A DNA stretch of 64,000 nt from Actinoplanes sp. SE50/110 (GCF_900119315.1 NZ_LT827010.1:4621001-4685000); one strand, 5' to 3'; shown: positions 8,446 to 17,359, counted from the stretch's first letter. Notes: generated from the sequence alone by a model not told the origin. Numbers and translations: made by a program.

Positions 8446-8997
8446 ATGCCGAAGATCCTCTATCTGACCGCTCTGCTGGCGCTCGGCGCGTGCAGTGCGC
8501 CCGCTCCCGATCCCACCGCCGCCGATGGTGGTGGTCGGGTCGCCACCCTGCAGAGCGCCCCGCCCGCCGCCGCCACCTCGGCGCCCGCCGCCTCCCGGCC
8601 GCAGCTGCGACTCGACACCAGCGAGGAGGAGGCGAACCGGTTCTGGACCGCCTACGACGACTGCCTGGTCGCCCACGGGGTCAAGGCCGATCCGGTCGAT
8701 CAGCCCGGCCCGGCCGGCCCGGGGCGCCGGCTCGACCAGAGCGGCGAGCCCAGGTCCGCGTACACCGCCTGCGCCGGGAGACTTCCGCGGCAGCCGCCCG
8801 AACTGGACGAGGACGCCAACCCGAAATACGCGGCGCAATGGAACGACCACGTGAAATGTCTGCGCGCGCACGGTCTGAAGGTGCACGTGACCAAGCCGGG
8901 CGAGTGGACCTACGACTCGTCCGACGGCGGAATCCCGGCCAACGAGAGCCAGATCGAGCACGACTGCCTGCTGGAGGCGTTCGGCCATGGCTCCTAG
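8446..8997 (+). CDS. Secreted lipoprotein of unknown function
   Basis: 183 residues. A short signal peptide ends in the lipobox LGAC (lipidated Cys16), followed by a Pro/Ala linker and a globular part containing paired motifs in which a Cys precedes LxxHG (YDDCLVAHGVK, VKCLRAHGLK). The duplicated motif suggests two related halves. The last 11 bases overlap the adaptor gene downstream, so it is the first gene of an export operon. It may be the periplasmic-side sensor or substrate-binding part; no family name can be given. Confidence 0.75.
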   Translation: MPKILYLTALLALGACSAPAPDPTAADGGGRVATLQSAPPAAATSAPAASRPQLRLDTSEEEANRFWTAYDDCLVAHGVKADPVDQPGPAGPGRRLDQSGEPRSAYTACAGRLPRQPPELDEDANPKYAAQWNDHVKCLRAHGLKVHVTKPGEWTYDSSDGGIPANESQIEHDCLLEAFGHGS

Positions 8998-10021
8998 TCG
9001 CGCGCTGCGGGCGACCGGGGCGGTCGCCGCGGTCGCGGTGACCGCGGCGGGCGCGACCCTCGCGGTGCGCGGGCACCGCCCGGCGGCTCCGGCGCCGCCC
9101 GCCGCACCGGCCGTCACCACCATCCAGGTGCGCACGATGGACCTCACCGACGAGCGCACCGTGCCGGGGACGCTCGGCTTCGGCCCGGCCCGCGTCGTCA
9201 AGGGCCCCGGCACCGGCGTGATCACCCACCTGCCGGAGACCGGCCGCAAGACCATCCGGGGCCGGGAACTGTACCGGGTCGACGACCAGCCGGTGATCGT
9301 CATCTACGGCGACACGCCTCTGTTCCGGCCGCTGAACAAGCCCGGGCTGAGCGGGCGGGACGTGCTCGAGGTCCGGCAGAACCTGACCGCACTCGGCTAC
9401 CCGGCGCGGTCGCTGCACCCGGAGGTGGCCGACGCCGGACTGCTCGCCGCGATCAAACGGTGGCGCGGGGAGGACGACCTACCGGGTTCCGGCATCGCCC
9501 CGGGCGGCGTCGTGGTGCTGCCCGGGCCGAGCCGGGTCAGCGAGGTGCGGGCGCAGGCCGGGGACCCGGCCGAGGGGCCGGTGCTGGCGGTCACCGCGAC
9601 CGGCGCCGTGGTCTCCGTGCCGATGAGCCCGGCGGACGTGGCCACCGTGCGCACCGGGACCGCGGTCACCGTGATCGCGCCGTCCGGCACCGCGGCGCCG
9701 GCCAAGGTCACCGCGATCGGCCGGGCGGTCACCGGCGGGGAGGGTGGGGAAGCCGCCAAGGTCGACGTCACGGTCACCCCGGACACCCCGATTTCCGCGT
9801 ACGACGCGGCCGCCGTCCAGGTGCGCATCACCACCCTGGTGCGCAAGGGTGTGCTGGCCGTCCCGGTCGGCGCCCTGGTCGCGCTGGCCGAGGGCGGCTA
9901 CGCCCTGCAACGCCCCGACGGGTCCCTGATCGCGGCGGCCACCGGCGTCTTCTCCGGCGGCCTGGTGCAGGTCAGTGGCCCCGGAATCACCGACGGCCTG
10001 ACGGTGGTGAGCACCCCGTGA
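8987..10021 (+). CDS. Membrane-fusion/adaptor protein with peptidoglycan-binding-like domain
   Basis: 344 residues with an N-terminal anchor helix, a beta-rich region with VPGTLGFG, a peptidoglycan-binding-1-like helical domain (LSGRDVLEVRQNLTALGY, residues about 121-138) inserted where HlyD-type adaptors carry their hairpin, and a C-terminal beta-barrel with VPVGALVAL. This layout is common for actinobacterial adaptor proteins next to MacB-type transporters. Overlaps the lipoprotein gene by 11 bases and the ATPase gene by 4 (GTGA). Confidence 0.8.
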   Translation: MAPSRALRATGAVAAVAVTAAGATLAVRGHRPAAPAPPAAPAVTTIQVRTMDLTDERTVPGTLGFGPARVVKGPGTGVITHLPETGRKTIRGRELYRVDDQPVIVIYGDTPLFRPLNKPGLSGRDVLEVRQNLTALGYPARSLHPEVADAGLLAAIKRWRGEDDLPGSGIAPGGVVVLPGPSRVSEVRAQAGDPAEGPVLAVTATGAVVSVPMSPADVATVRTGTAVTVIAPSGTAAPAKVTAIGRAVTGGEGGEAAKVDVTVTPDTPISAYDAAAVQVRITTLVRKGVLAVPVGALVALAEGGYALQRPDGSLIAAATGVFSGGLVQVSGPGITDGLTVVSTP

Positions 10022-10824
10022 CGGCACCGGTGCTGTCGCTGCGCGAGATCAGCCGGATCTATCCCGGTGGGGTGACCGCCCTCGACCGGGTGTCGCTCGA
10101 CCTCGCCCCCGGCGAGCTCGCGGCGATCGTCGGGCCGTCCGGCTCCGGCAAGTCCACCCTCCTGCACATCATGGGCACCCTGGACCTGCCGACCAGCGGA
10201 ACCGTGGCGATTGAGGGCCGGGACGTCACCACGCTCGGCGACCGTCGGCTCGCCGGTCTGCGCGGGCGCCGGATCGGATTCGTCTTCCAGCAGTTCCATC
10301 TGATCGACGGGATCAGCGCGGCGGAGAACGTGGCGACCGGCCTGCTGCACGCCGGGGTGCCGGCCCGGCGACGCCGGAGCCTTGCCGAGGAGGCGCTCGA
10401 CCGGGTGGGGCTCGGCCACCGCCGCGGGCATCGGCCGGGGCAGCTCTCCGGTGGCGAGAAGCAGCGGGTGGCGATCGCCCGGGCGGTGGTGAACGCCCCG
10501 GCGCTGGTGCTCGCCGACGAGCCGACCGGTGCGCTGGACTCGGCGAACGGCGAGGCCGTTCTGGAACTGCTCGGCCGGCTGAACGCGGAAGGGGCGACGA
10601 TCGCGGTGATCACCCACGACCGGGAGATCGCGGCGCGGCTGCCGCGGCGCATCACCATCCGGGACGGACGGCTCGAGGACACCGGGTCCGGGGAGGCGGG
10701 CTTCGGCGCCGCGCGGACCGATGGTGCAGTCCTCCGGGGCGCGCGGATCGATGGTGCCGGTCTCCGGGAGGCGCGGATCGATGGTGCCGGTCTCCGGGAT
10801 GGGCGGGGCGATGCTGCCGGGTGA
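10018..10824 (+). CDS. ABC transporter ATP-binding protein (MacB/LolD type)
   Basis: 268 residues from GTG 10018, which overlaps the adaptor stop as GTGA. Walker A GPSGSGKST (residues 39-47), Q-loop VFQQFHL, signature LSGGEKQRV, Walker B LVLADEPTGALD and the switch His (ITHD) are all present. The C-terminal 30 residues are an odd repetitive tail of the form (DGAGLREARI)n encoded by a 30-bp tandem repeat. It powers the FtsX-like permease that follows. Confidence 0.92.
   Translation: MTAPVLSLREISRIYPGGVTALDRVSLDLAPGELAAIVGPSGSGKSTLLHIMGTLDLPTSGTVAIEGRDVTTLGDRRLAGLRGRRIGFVFQQFHLIDGISAAENVATGLLHAGVPARRRRSLAEEALDRVGLGHRRGHRPGQLSGGEKQRVAIARAVVNAPALVLADEPTGALDSANGEAVLELLGRLNAEGATIAVITHDREIAARLPRRITIRDGRLEDTGSGEAGFGAARTDGAVLRGARIDGAGLREARIDGAGLRDGRGDAAG
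10721..10810 (+). repeat. Three 30-bp tandem repeats across a gene overlap
   Basis: Three copies of a 30-bp unit starting ATGGTGC at 10721, 10751 and 10781. In the ATPase frame each unit gives a 10-residue repeat (DGAGLREARI type); in the permease frame each gives a Met-Val start. The unit length is a multiple of 3, so copy number can change without breaking either frame. Each unit also offers a new potential ATG for the permease. Confidence 0.8.
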
Positions 10825-11986
10825 CGTTCTGCGGCTCGGCGTGGTCGGCCTGCGGACCCGGAAGCTGCGGGCCGCGCTCTCCGCGCTGGGCATCGCGATC
10901 GGTATCGCGACCATGCTGGTGGTGACCGGGATCCCGGCGTCCAGCCGACAGGCGGTGGCCGACCGGCTCGCTGCGCTCGGCACCAACCTGCTCCGGGTCC
11001 AGCCGGAGAGCGCCGGCGACCGGCCGGTGCCGCTGCCGCCGGAGTCGGTGGCGATGGCCGCGCGGATCGGGCCGGTGACCGCGGTCAGCGCCGTCGCTAA
11101 CGTGCACGCCGTGGTGCGCCGCTCGGACCTGGTCGACCCGTACGACGGATCCGGACTGACCGTGCTGGCCGCCCGCACCGACCTGCTCACCGCGGTGAAC
11201 GCGAGGATCCGATCCGGACGGTTCCTCACCACGGCGACGTCCCGGTTCCCGACCGTGGTGCTGGGCGCCGAGGCGGCGGCCCGGCTCGGACTGGGCGAGA
11301 TCCGCCCGGACGGTCCGGCCCCGCAGGTCAGCGTCGGCAACCGCCGATTCGCCGTGACCGGCATCCTGGCGCCGGTGCCGCTGGCCCCGGACCTGGACCA
11401 GTCGGTGCTGGTCGGCTGGGCGGTGGCCGGCCGGTTGCTGGGCTTCGACGGGCATCCGACGGTGCTCTACGTCCGCTGCCGGGAGGCGGCCATCGAGCAG
11501 GTCCGGGCGGTGCTGCCGGCGACCGTCAGCCCGCAGCTGCCCGGACTGGTCCGGGTGTCCCGGCCCTCCGACGCGCTGTCCGCGAAGCGGGCCGCGGACA
11601 GCGCCTTCGGTGCGCTGCTGCTCGGCCTGGCCGGAGTGTCGCTGCTGGTCGGCGGGGTGGGGGTGGCCAACACCATGGTCATCTCGGTGCTCGAACGCCG
11701 CCGCGAGATTGGGCTGCGCCGTGCGCTCGGCGCGCCCCGCGGGCACATCCGGCTCCAGTTCCTGACCGAGTCGGTGCTGCTCGCCGGGCTGGGCGGGGGT
11801 GCCGGGACGGCGATCGGCGTGGCCGCGACCATCGGATACGCGACCTGGCAGCGCTGGCCGCCGGTGATCCCGCCGGGGAGCGTCGCCGCCGGGCTCGGTG
11901 GCGCGTTGCTGGCCGGGGTGGTGGCGGGCGTCTACCCGGCGATGCGCGCGGCCCGCCTCACCCCGACGTCCGCCCTGGCCGCCTGA
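10811..11986 (+). CDS. MacB/FtsX-type ABC transporter permease
   Basis: 391 residues from ATG 10811. Further in-frame ATGs lie at 10721, 10751, 10781 and 10799, within the tandem repeat. N-terminal transmembrane helix after RTRKLRAALSALG, a large extracytoplasmic MacB-PCD-like domain, and three C-terminal helices with the FtsX signature ERRREIGLRRALGAP. With the ATPase, adaptor and lipoprotein it forms a complete export or mechanotransmission system, with antibiotic peptide, cell-wall precursor or lipoprotein release as likely roles. Substrate unknown. Confidence 0.88.
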   Translation: MLPGDVLRLGVVGLRTRKLRAALSALGIAIGIATMLVVTGIPASSRQAVADRLAALGTNLLRVQPESAGDRPVPLPPESVAMAARIGPVTAVSAVANVHAVVRRSDLVDPYDGSGLTVLAARTDLLTAVNARIRSGRFLTTATSRFPTVVLGAEAAARLGLGEIRPDGPAPQVSVGNRRFAVTGILAPVPLAPDLDQSVLVGWAVAGRLLGFDGHPTVLYVRCREAAIEQVRAVLPATVSPQLPGLVRVSRPSDALSAKRAADSAFGALLLGLAGVSLLVGGVGVANTMVISVLERRREIGLRRALGAPRGHIRLQFLTESVLLAGLGGGAGTAIGVAATIGYATWQRWPPVIPPGSVAAGLGGALLAGVVAGVYPAMRAARLTPTSALAA

Positions 11987-12294
11987 TTCCGGGGCGCCTC
12001 CGGTCCCTGACTCGGGCGTCCATCCCGGTCGCCTGGTTCCGGTGGCCGGCTCCGGTCTCCGACCGCGGCGTCCATTCCGGCCGGGTGACTCCCGAGGCTG
12101 CCCCCGGTCCCTGATTCCGGGGGTCGCCCTGGCGCGTGCGGGGCCGTGGTGATCCGCGTCGGGCGCGGCCTCCGGGATGTGCACCTCCGGGAGGGCGCGT
12201 CGCTCAGCGGGGGGAGGGGTCCTGCATGCCGTCCGGGACACGTGCGTGGAGTGGGGTCCGTCGAATGGTCCGGGGCGGCGTGCGGTGTACCGGG
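11987..12294. other. Non-coding GC-rich region with degenerate repeats
   Basis: No gene recognised. Between about 11990 and 12130 short words such as CCGGTCTCCG and GGTCCCTGA recur at irregular spacing, resembling the words of the 30-bp repeat at the ATPase/permease junction. They may be decayed copies of the same repeat. Confidence 0.4.
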
Positions 12295-12510
12295 TCAGGC
12301 GTCGTGGTGCGGGGGCATCGGGGTGGTGCGGTGGCGGGCGATCCACTCCTCGATCTCGTCGGCGAGCCAGACGCGGCCCTGGGCCAGGTCGGCGATCGGC
12401 TTCGGGAAGTTCGTCTTGGCGGAGAGCTGGTTGACCCGCTGGCGACTCAGGTCGCCCAGCCGGACGCAGATTTCAGTGGTGCCCATCAATCGGGGCCGTG
12501 TGGTCTTCAT
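12295..12510 (-). CDS. AlpA/excisionase-like small DNA-binding protein
   Basis: 71 residues starting MKTTRPRLMG. A MerR/AlpA-type helix-turn-helix is visible: MGTTEICVRLGDLSRQRVNQL, then FPKPIADLAQGRVWLADEIEEWI, the usual pattern of phage-type AlpA regulators. ATG 12510 is preceded at 7 bases by TATAGT, which suits a leaderless message; ATG 12528 is an alternative. It could be a regulator left from an integrated element, but similar solo genes exist widely in actinobacteria. Confidence 0.75.
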   Translation of the reverse strand: MKTTRPRLMGTTEICVRLGDLSRQRVNQLSAKTNFPKPIADLAQGRVWLADEIEEWIARHRTTPMPPHHDA

Positions 12511-12516
12511 GCGTGG

Positions 12517-12526
12517 GACTATAGTC
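12517..12526 (-). promoter_or_regulatory. -10 box inside palindrome upstream of AlpA-like gene
   Basis: The palindrome GACTATAGTC contains the -10 box TATAGT (minus strand, 12523-12518), 7 bases before ATG 12510. The palindrome may be an operator. Confidence 0.45.
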
Positions 12527-12721
12527 ATACAGCAACCCTGGCGGGTACCCCGCGCGGCCGGTTGATCCGGAAACCGCGGTGCCCGGCGGCCGGGCGGGAC
12601 GGCGCGGCGAGCGCTTGTCGCGAGGCCAGATGCCCTGTGCCGGGTTCGGAGTGGCCGACGAACGGCTGTCACCCGATCGGGTGGCCGGCCGCCTGATCGC
12701 GAGGCGGCCGGCGGCGCCCGG

Positions 12722-13867
12722 TCAGGACGCGGGGCCGGTGACGAGGATGCCGAGGCACATCTCGTCGCTGGTGCCTTCGCCCCATACGACGTACCGCGGG
12801 GCGACGGTGTGCAGTTGGGGGAGGAGCCGGCGCAGTTTGGCGTCGTGGGAGCAGGTGACCCGTACGACGTCGCCGCGCTTGACCGGGATCGGCTTCGGCA
12901 GGGTGACCAGGGCCTGATTGTCGAAGTTGTACTGCGGGACGTCCAGGATGGTCCGGGCGCCGGGCCGGCCCGGGTTCAGCTCGATTGTGATGGAGCGGCC
13001 GAGCAGGTGCATGTGGCCGGCGGCCAGGTACACCGTGGCGGGCTCCTCGATCGGCCGGTCGCAGTGCTGGGTGGTGCCCGGGGTGACCTTGCCGGCGTCG
13101 CATCGTTCGACGAGGTGGCCCTCCTGCTCGCCGGCGTCGGCACCGAAGCGGGAACCGACGTCGGCGATCGCGGCGGCGCGATCGCAGAGCGGTCCGGACT
13201 CGCCGGCCGCGCACGGCAGCTCGATCGGGGCCGGGAACAGATCGGTGGACAGCGGCTTGAGCGGGGTGGCGCCGGCGGCGACCCGCAGCCGGATGCCGGA
13301 CTGGTCGCTCTGCCCGGCCGCGCCCGGCTCCAGCAGGTTGTAGTGCACCTGCATGACCAGTTTGCCGCCCGGCGGCATGGCGAAACCGAAGCCGGCCGGC
13401 ATCTGCGTCTCACCGGCGCCCGGCGCCCAGTGCGCGACCCACGCGGTCTGGCCCTCGACGCCGGAGTCACCGAAGCACGTCCAGCCCTCACCCGGGGTCT
13501 GCGCGTCGATCCGGGCGGCCTCGGTGGCCTGCTGCGGGTCGAGACGGTAGAAGATCGCGTGGTGCACGATGGCCGCGTTCTGCGGCAGGAAGCGGCTGCC
13601 GGTCAGGTAGGCGTTCCCGGTCAGGCCCGGGTCGACCAGGAAGCACCGGTATTCGTCGGTGCCGCCGTTCGGAGCCTTCGGGGTGTACGCCTGCGGGAGG
13701 GCCAGATCGACGAACCGTTCACCGGCGCGCAGCGGTTGCGACGGCGGCGCGGAGCCGGCCAGGTGCCCGGCGTGCGGGTTCACCCCGGCCGGCGCCGACG
13801 TCGGGGTCGTGGTGGTGCCGCAGGCCGCGACCAGCAACAGCGCGACTGCGGGAAGCAGGATTCGCAT
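12722..13867 (-). CDS. Copper type II ascorbate-dependent monooxygenase-like lipoprotein
   Basis: 381 residues. The signal peptide ends in the lipobox VAAC (Cys16). Two-domain layout as in peptidylglycine/dopamine monooxygenases: HH in IVHHAIFY (residues 102-103), H174 in MQVHYN for the first copper, H284 and H286 in GHMHLLG and Met369 in TSDEMCLG for the second. These are the expected ligands, so both copper sites look intact. Located at the outer face of the membrane. No obvious copper gene is adjacent. The hydroxylated substrate of bacterial members is generally unknown. Confidence 0.85.
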   Translation of the reverse strand: MRILLPAVALLLVAACGTTTTPTSAPAGVNPHAGHLAGSAPPSQPLRAGERFVDLALPQAYTPKAPNGGTDEYRCFLVDPGLTGNAYLTGSRFLPQNAAIVHHAIFYRLDPQQATEAARIDAQTPGEGWTCFGDSGVEGQTAWVAHWAPGAGETQMPAGFGFAMPPGGKLVMQVHYNLLEPGAAGQSDQSGIRLRVAAGATPLKPLSTDLFPAPIELPCAAGESGPLCDRAAAIADVGSRFGADAGEQEGHLVERCDAGKVTPGTTQHCDRPIEEPATVYLAAGHMHLLGRSITIELNPGRPGARTILDVPQYNFDNQALVTLPKPIPVKRGDVVRVTCSHDAKLRRLLPQLHTVAPRYVVWGEGTSDEMCLGILVTGPAS

Positions 13868-13897
13868 AGATGAACCCTCCCGAATGTGGGCGTTTGA

Positions 13898-14479
13898 TCA
13901 CATCCGGGATGACCCGTAGGTGTCGTTCTGGAGCACCCACACCGGCAGCGGGTCGGTGAGCTCGGCGATCACCCGCCAGCCGGCCCGTTCGTACATCCGC
14001 ACGTTGCCCTCGGTGGCGGTCTCCAGAACCGCCGGCCGCCCATCCGCGGCGGCCGCCCGCAGCCCCTCGGCCATCACCGCGTGACCCAGCCGGCGGCCGC
14101 TGTGGTCCGGGTGGGTACCCAGCACGCCGAGATACCAGTACGGCTCGGCGGGCAGTGCCGCGTGCACCGCGTCGTCGTAGGCGCGCACCCGGGCCAGCAC
14201 GTCGGCCGGCAGCTTGCGGGGCAGCACATCCTCGACCGCGGGGCTGGCGTCGGCCGGCGGCTCCCAGATCGCGACCGCGTTGCCGCCCTCGGCCACCCAC
14301 ACCGCGCCGCGGTGCACCCGCTTGTCGAACAGGTGCCCGAAGAAGACCGCGGCCAGCTCCGGATAGCTGTCGTCGTCCGGGAACTGCCAGCGGATCACCG
14401 GATCCCCACGGAACGCTGCGACCAGGGCGGAGACGATTCTCGTACGATGCTCGGGGCCGGCCACCGCGATGTCGATCAC
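13898..14479 (-). CDS. GNAT-family N-acetyltransferase
   Basis: 193 residues from GTG 14479, which overlaps the stop of the cation transporter gene (GTGA). GNAT core: LGVLGTHPDHSGRRLGHAVM (acetyl-CoA loop) followed by LETATEGNVRMYERAGW. Cotranscribed with the cation efflux gene; substrate unknown. Confidence 0.85.
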   Translation of the reverse strand: MIDIAVAGPEHRTRIVSALVAAFRGDPVIRWQFPDDDSYPELAAVFFGHLFDKRVHRGAVWVAEGGNAVAIWEPPADASPAVEDVLPRKLPADVLARVRAYDDAVHAALPAEPYWYLGVLGTHPDHSGRRLGHAVMAEGLRAAAADGRPAVLETATEGNVRMYERAGWRVIAELTDPLPVWVLQNDTYGSSRM

Positions 14480-15474
14480 GATCCGAATGTAGCCGGTGGC
14501 GCGGCGTGGGAGAGCCGCAGGTGATGCGCGGCACCGGGAGGCGTGTCCGGGTCCACGTGCACGCTCGCCTCGGTCAGCCGGGGCACCTGGTGGGTGAGCC
14601 GATGCTCGGCGTCCGCGGCGATCTCGTGCGCCGCCATCAGGCTCACATGGGCGTCGACCAGCACCGACGCCTCGGCGTACAGGCGGTGTCCGATCCAGCG
14701 CATCCGGATCCCGGACACGCCCCGCACACCCGGGATCCGGCGCAGCTCCCGCTCGGCGGCGTCGACCAGGTGCGGGTCGACCCGATCCATCAGCCGCCGG
14801 TACACCTCCCGCGCCGCGTCCCGCAGGACCAGCCCGATCGCCACCGTGATCAGCAGCCCGGCCGCCGGATCGGCCCAGGCCCAGCCGCGCCAGGCACCCC
14901 CGGCGGCGAGCACCACGGCGAGCGAGGCGAACCCGTCGGCGCGGGCGTGCAGGCCGTCGGCGACCAGAGCCGCCGAGCCGATCCGCCGGCCCACCGCGAT
15001 CCGGTACCGCGCGACCAGCTCGTTGCCGGCGAACCCGGCCAGCCCGGCCGCGACCACCCACGGCAGGTGGGTGAGAGAGTGCGGGTCGGCCAGACGGCGT
15101 ACCGCGACAATCCCGGAAAACGCCGCGGAAGTGGCGACGACCAGCACGATCACGATCCCGGCCAGGTCCTCGGCGCGACCGAAACCGTAGGTGTACGCCC
15201 GGGTGGCGGCCCGCCGGCCGAGCCAGAAGGCGATCCCCAGCGGCACGGCGGTGAGCGCGTCGGCGGCGTTGTGCAGGGTGTCGCCGAGCAGCGCCGCCGA
15301 CCCGGAGCGCCACACGATGACCGCCTGGGCGAAAGCGGTCAGGCCGAGCACGCCCAGGGAGATCCACAGGGCTCGCATGCCGACCCGCGACGACTCCAGC
15401 GCGTCATCGACCCGGTCCGCGGCGGCGTGCGAATGCGGGGTGAGGCGGTGCCTGATCCCGTGCCATGTGGTCAT
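14476..15474 (-). CDS. Cation diffusion facilitator (metal efflux)
   Basis: 332 residues from ATG 15474, with GGGGAG 9 bases upstream. Six-helix CDF membrane domain with HNAAD in helix II and HARAD in helix V as metal-site motifs, then a cytoplasmic C-terminal domain with two His-rich patches (DAHVS, ASVHVD). Exports Zn, Co, Cd, Mn or Fe in exchange for protons. Divergent from an ArsR-type regulator 55 bases away, which is the classical metal-efflux arrangement. Confidence 0.88.
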   Translation of the reverse strand: MTTWHGIRHRLTPHSHAAADRVDDALESSRVGMRALWISLGVLGLTAFAQAVIVWRSGSAALLGDTLHNAADALTAVPLGIAFWLGRRAATRAYTYGFGRAEDLAGIVIVLVVATSAAFSGIVAVRRLADPHSLTHLPWVVAAGLAGFAGNELVARYRIAVGRRIGSAALVADGLHARADGFASLAVVLAAGGAWRGWAWADPAAGLLITVAIGLVLRDAAREVYRRLMDRVDPHLVDAAERELRRIPGVRGVSGIRMRWIGHRLYAEASVLVDAHVSLMAAHEIAADAEHRLTHQVPRLTEASVHVDPDTPPGAAHHLRLSHAAPPATFGS

Positions 15475-15515
15475 CGGCGGAACTCCCCGTGCGTGGTCGC
15501 CGTGTGGGCGAGACC

Positions 15516-15529
15516 CATAATATGTGCTC
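15516..15529 (+). promoter_or_regulatory. -10 box of leaderless ArsR gene
   Basis: CATAAT at 15516-15521 lies 8 bases before ATG 15530, so transcription should start at the ATG. The region 15516-15538, which ends in the palindrome TGCGCGCA (15531-15538), may hold the metal-regulator operator serving both divergent genes. Confidence 0.45.
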
Positions 15530-15865
15530 ATGCGCGCACGCGACAACGTTGCAGATGCCAGTGAGCTGCAGAAACACCTAACGGGCGACACCCTCACCGT
15601 GGCAACGACGATGCTCGGACTGCTCGCCGACCCCACCCGGCTGCGCCTGCTCGCCGCCCTCGTCCCCACCGATCAGGACGTCTCCGCGCTCACCACCACA
15701 ACCGGCGCCGCCCGGCCCGCGGTCTCCCAGCATCTCGCGAAACTCCGTCTCGCCGGCCTGGTCCGGGTCCGCAGGGAGGGCCGGCGGCAGGTGTACGCCC
15801 TGGCCGGCCCGCACATCGCCACGCTGATCACCGAGGTCCTGCACGCGGCCGCCCGGCACCGCTGA
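15530..15865 (+). CDS. ArsR/SmtB-family metal-responsive repressor
   Basis: 111 residues from ATG 15530 (GTG 15524 possible). Winged helix with LADPTRLRLLAAL, the recognition helix ARPAVSQHLAKLRLAGLV and the RREGRRQVYAL wing. The C-terminal helix has HIATLITEVLHAAARH, whose D/H-type residues resemble alpha-5 metal sites of SmtB/NmtR sensors. Probably represses the divergent CDF gene in the absence of metal. Confidence 0.88.
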   Translation: MRARDNVADASELQKHLTGDTLTVATTMLGLLADPTRLRLLAALVPTDQDVSALTTTTGAARPAVSQHLAKLRLAGLVRVRREGRRQVYALAGPHIATLITEVLHAAARHR

Positions 15866-16062
15866 CGACCACCGTTTCCGGGGTCGAGACCGGCAGGCTC
15901 CCTGGATCGAGTGGTCGGAGTTCACCTCAGCGCCGGCGTCGGCATGACGCTGCGTTGCCTTCCCGGCTTGGGCTCAGCCTCCGGATCCGGAGCCGACGTG
16001 CGGGCGTTCGAGCCTGTCGGCGAGCGGACACCCGGGCATGCGTCCCATGGCATGATGCCGCG

Positions 16063-16602
16063 GTGCGGGATTGGTCCTACTACGGCGCCGCGCACCGGTA
16101 TGCCGTCCACGAAGATGAGGGCGCCGATCGGCTGTGCGATCGAACGATGGGCGCGCTTCGTCTGGCCGGCGACGAAGCCGAGCTGCGGCGCCGAGCCGGT
16201 GCCGGCGACAGGTGCGCCGCTGTCACCCTCTTCGAGATCCTGGTCGATGCCGACCGGCTCGACGACTTGCGGGCGATGCAGGAAGCGGGCGACGATCGCG
16301 CCGGTGTCACGCTCATGGAGGCATTGACCCGCCAGGGCCGGGAGGACGAACTCCGCCGCGAGATCGCTGCCGGCCATGACGTCATGTGGCTTGTGCACCA
16401 CCTCAACGACCGCGGTCGCATGGACGACGCGCTTGCTGCTCTCCAGGAGTGGGCGGACCAGCATCCGGACCAGGCCCGTCTGGCCCATGCGCGCCGCCTG
16501 ACCGTGCTGCTCGAGCACGGTCGAGTGGAAGAAGTCCGGCGCGCCGCGGAATCAGGTGACCACACAGCCGCCCGCTACCTGGGCAGGTTCTTCAGCAAAT
16601 AG
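16063..16602 (+). CDS. Helical repeat protein of unknown function
   Basis: 179 residues from GTG 16063; an upstream start at 15955 would add 36 low-quality Arg-rich residues. The sequence is a run of short amphipathic helices with repeated GREDELRREIAAG-like patterns (GDEAELRRRAGAG, GREDELRREIAAG, GRVEEVRRAAESG), about 34 residues apart, which suggests a TPR/ankyrin-like solenoid. Standalone gene; function unknown. Confidence 0.6.
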   Translation: MRDWSYYGAAHRYAVHEDEGADRLCDRTMGALRLAGDEAELRRRAGAGDRCAAVTLFEILVDADRLDDLRAMQEAGDDRAGVTLMEALTRQGREDELRREIAAGHDVMWLVHHLNDRGRMDDALAALQEWADQHPDQARLAHARRLTVLLEHGRVEEVRRAAESGDHTAARYLGRFFSK

Positions 16603-16634
16603 CCACTGGTGCGGAACCTGTTCGCGCCCCCCGC

Positions 16635-16760
16635 CCGCCGAAGCAACCGGCGCGAGCCTGCCGTCAGTGCGGGCAGGTGCGCCGACACGCCGGCCTCGGA
16701 CTGTGCTCGGCGTGCTTGCAGCGCCAACCCGACCGGGCGCTCATCCGACGTCGTCTGCAC
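16635..16760 (+). pseudogene. Zinc-ribbon fragment, possibly from a recombinase
   Basis: A plus-strand frame gives CRQCG followed 15 residues later by CSAC and QRQPDRALIR, resembling the zinc-ribbon segment seen in some actinobacterial tyrosine recombinases. It has no start and the rest of the gene is absent. The remainder of 16603-16910 holds nothing recognisable. Confidence 0.3.
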
Positions 16761-16910
16761 TCGCGCCGACGACGTCGCCCGGGCCCAGCAGCGGTACCGC
16801 CACGTCCCATCGAAGATCCCTCGGCCATGCCGACCTTCATGGCGCATGCGGGCGAGGACCCTCGCCAGGGCGCCGTTCTGCTTCATCAGCGGGGCTGGGT
16901 GAGGGGAGGG

Positions 16911-17291
16911 CTAATGGCAGAGGATGAGTAGCTTGAGGCCGATGCCGCAGCAGGCGATCAGGGTGAGGGTGACGGCGAGGACACCGCGGGCGATGACCGG
17001 TCCCGCCATGCGGCCGTTCCAGGTGATCGGGAGCAGCTGCTCCGTGATGACCGTGAGCAACCAGACGAGCAGCAGCACGTGGTACGTCAGGTCCCAGCCC
17101 TCGTCGGCGAAGGCGGTGCCGTTGCCGTTGCCGCCGTAGTTCGAGCAGCCGCGGACTTCGGTGGCGGGCTGCAGGATCAGGGTCAGCACCGTCAGCAGGG
17201 TGCCGCCGGCCAGGAGCGCCCGGAAACCGGTCAGCCGGGACGGCCGCTTCGTCAGGCCGGCACGCTCGCCGGGGAAGAAGAATCGCCTCAT
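16911..17291 (-). CDS. Small integral membrane protein
   Basis: 126 residues with three predicted transmembrane helices (about residues 26-41, 70-88, 99-122) and a Cys-containing loop RGCSNYGGNGNG between the first two. No family recognised. The frame upstream is open through the preceding broken gene, but MRRFFFPGE is the natural start. Confidence 0.6.
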   Translation of the reverse strand: MRRFFFPGERAGLTKRPSRLTGFRALLAGGTLLTVLTLILQPATEVRGCSNYGGNGNGTAFADEGWDLTYHVLLLVWLLTVITEQLLPITWNGRMAGPVIARGVLAVTLTLIACCGIGLKLLILCH

Positions 17292-17359
17292 GCCTCGGTG
17301 CGGCCTTCCCACTCGCTCAGCTGCAGGCCCCACGGCGGGGCACCGTGGTCGCGATCCTG

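Noticed and set aside
10721..10810. CRISPR-like repeat array
   Set aside because: The 30-bp units are directly adjacent without spacers and lie in coding sequence.
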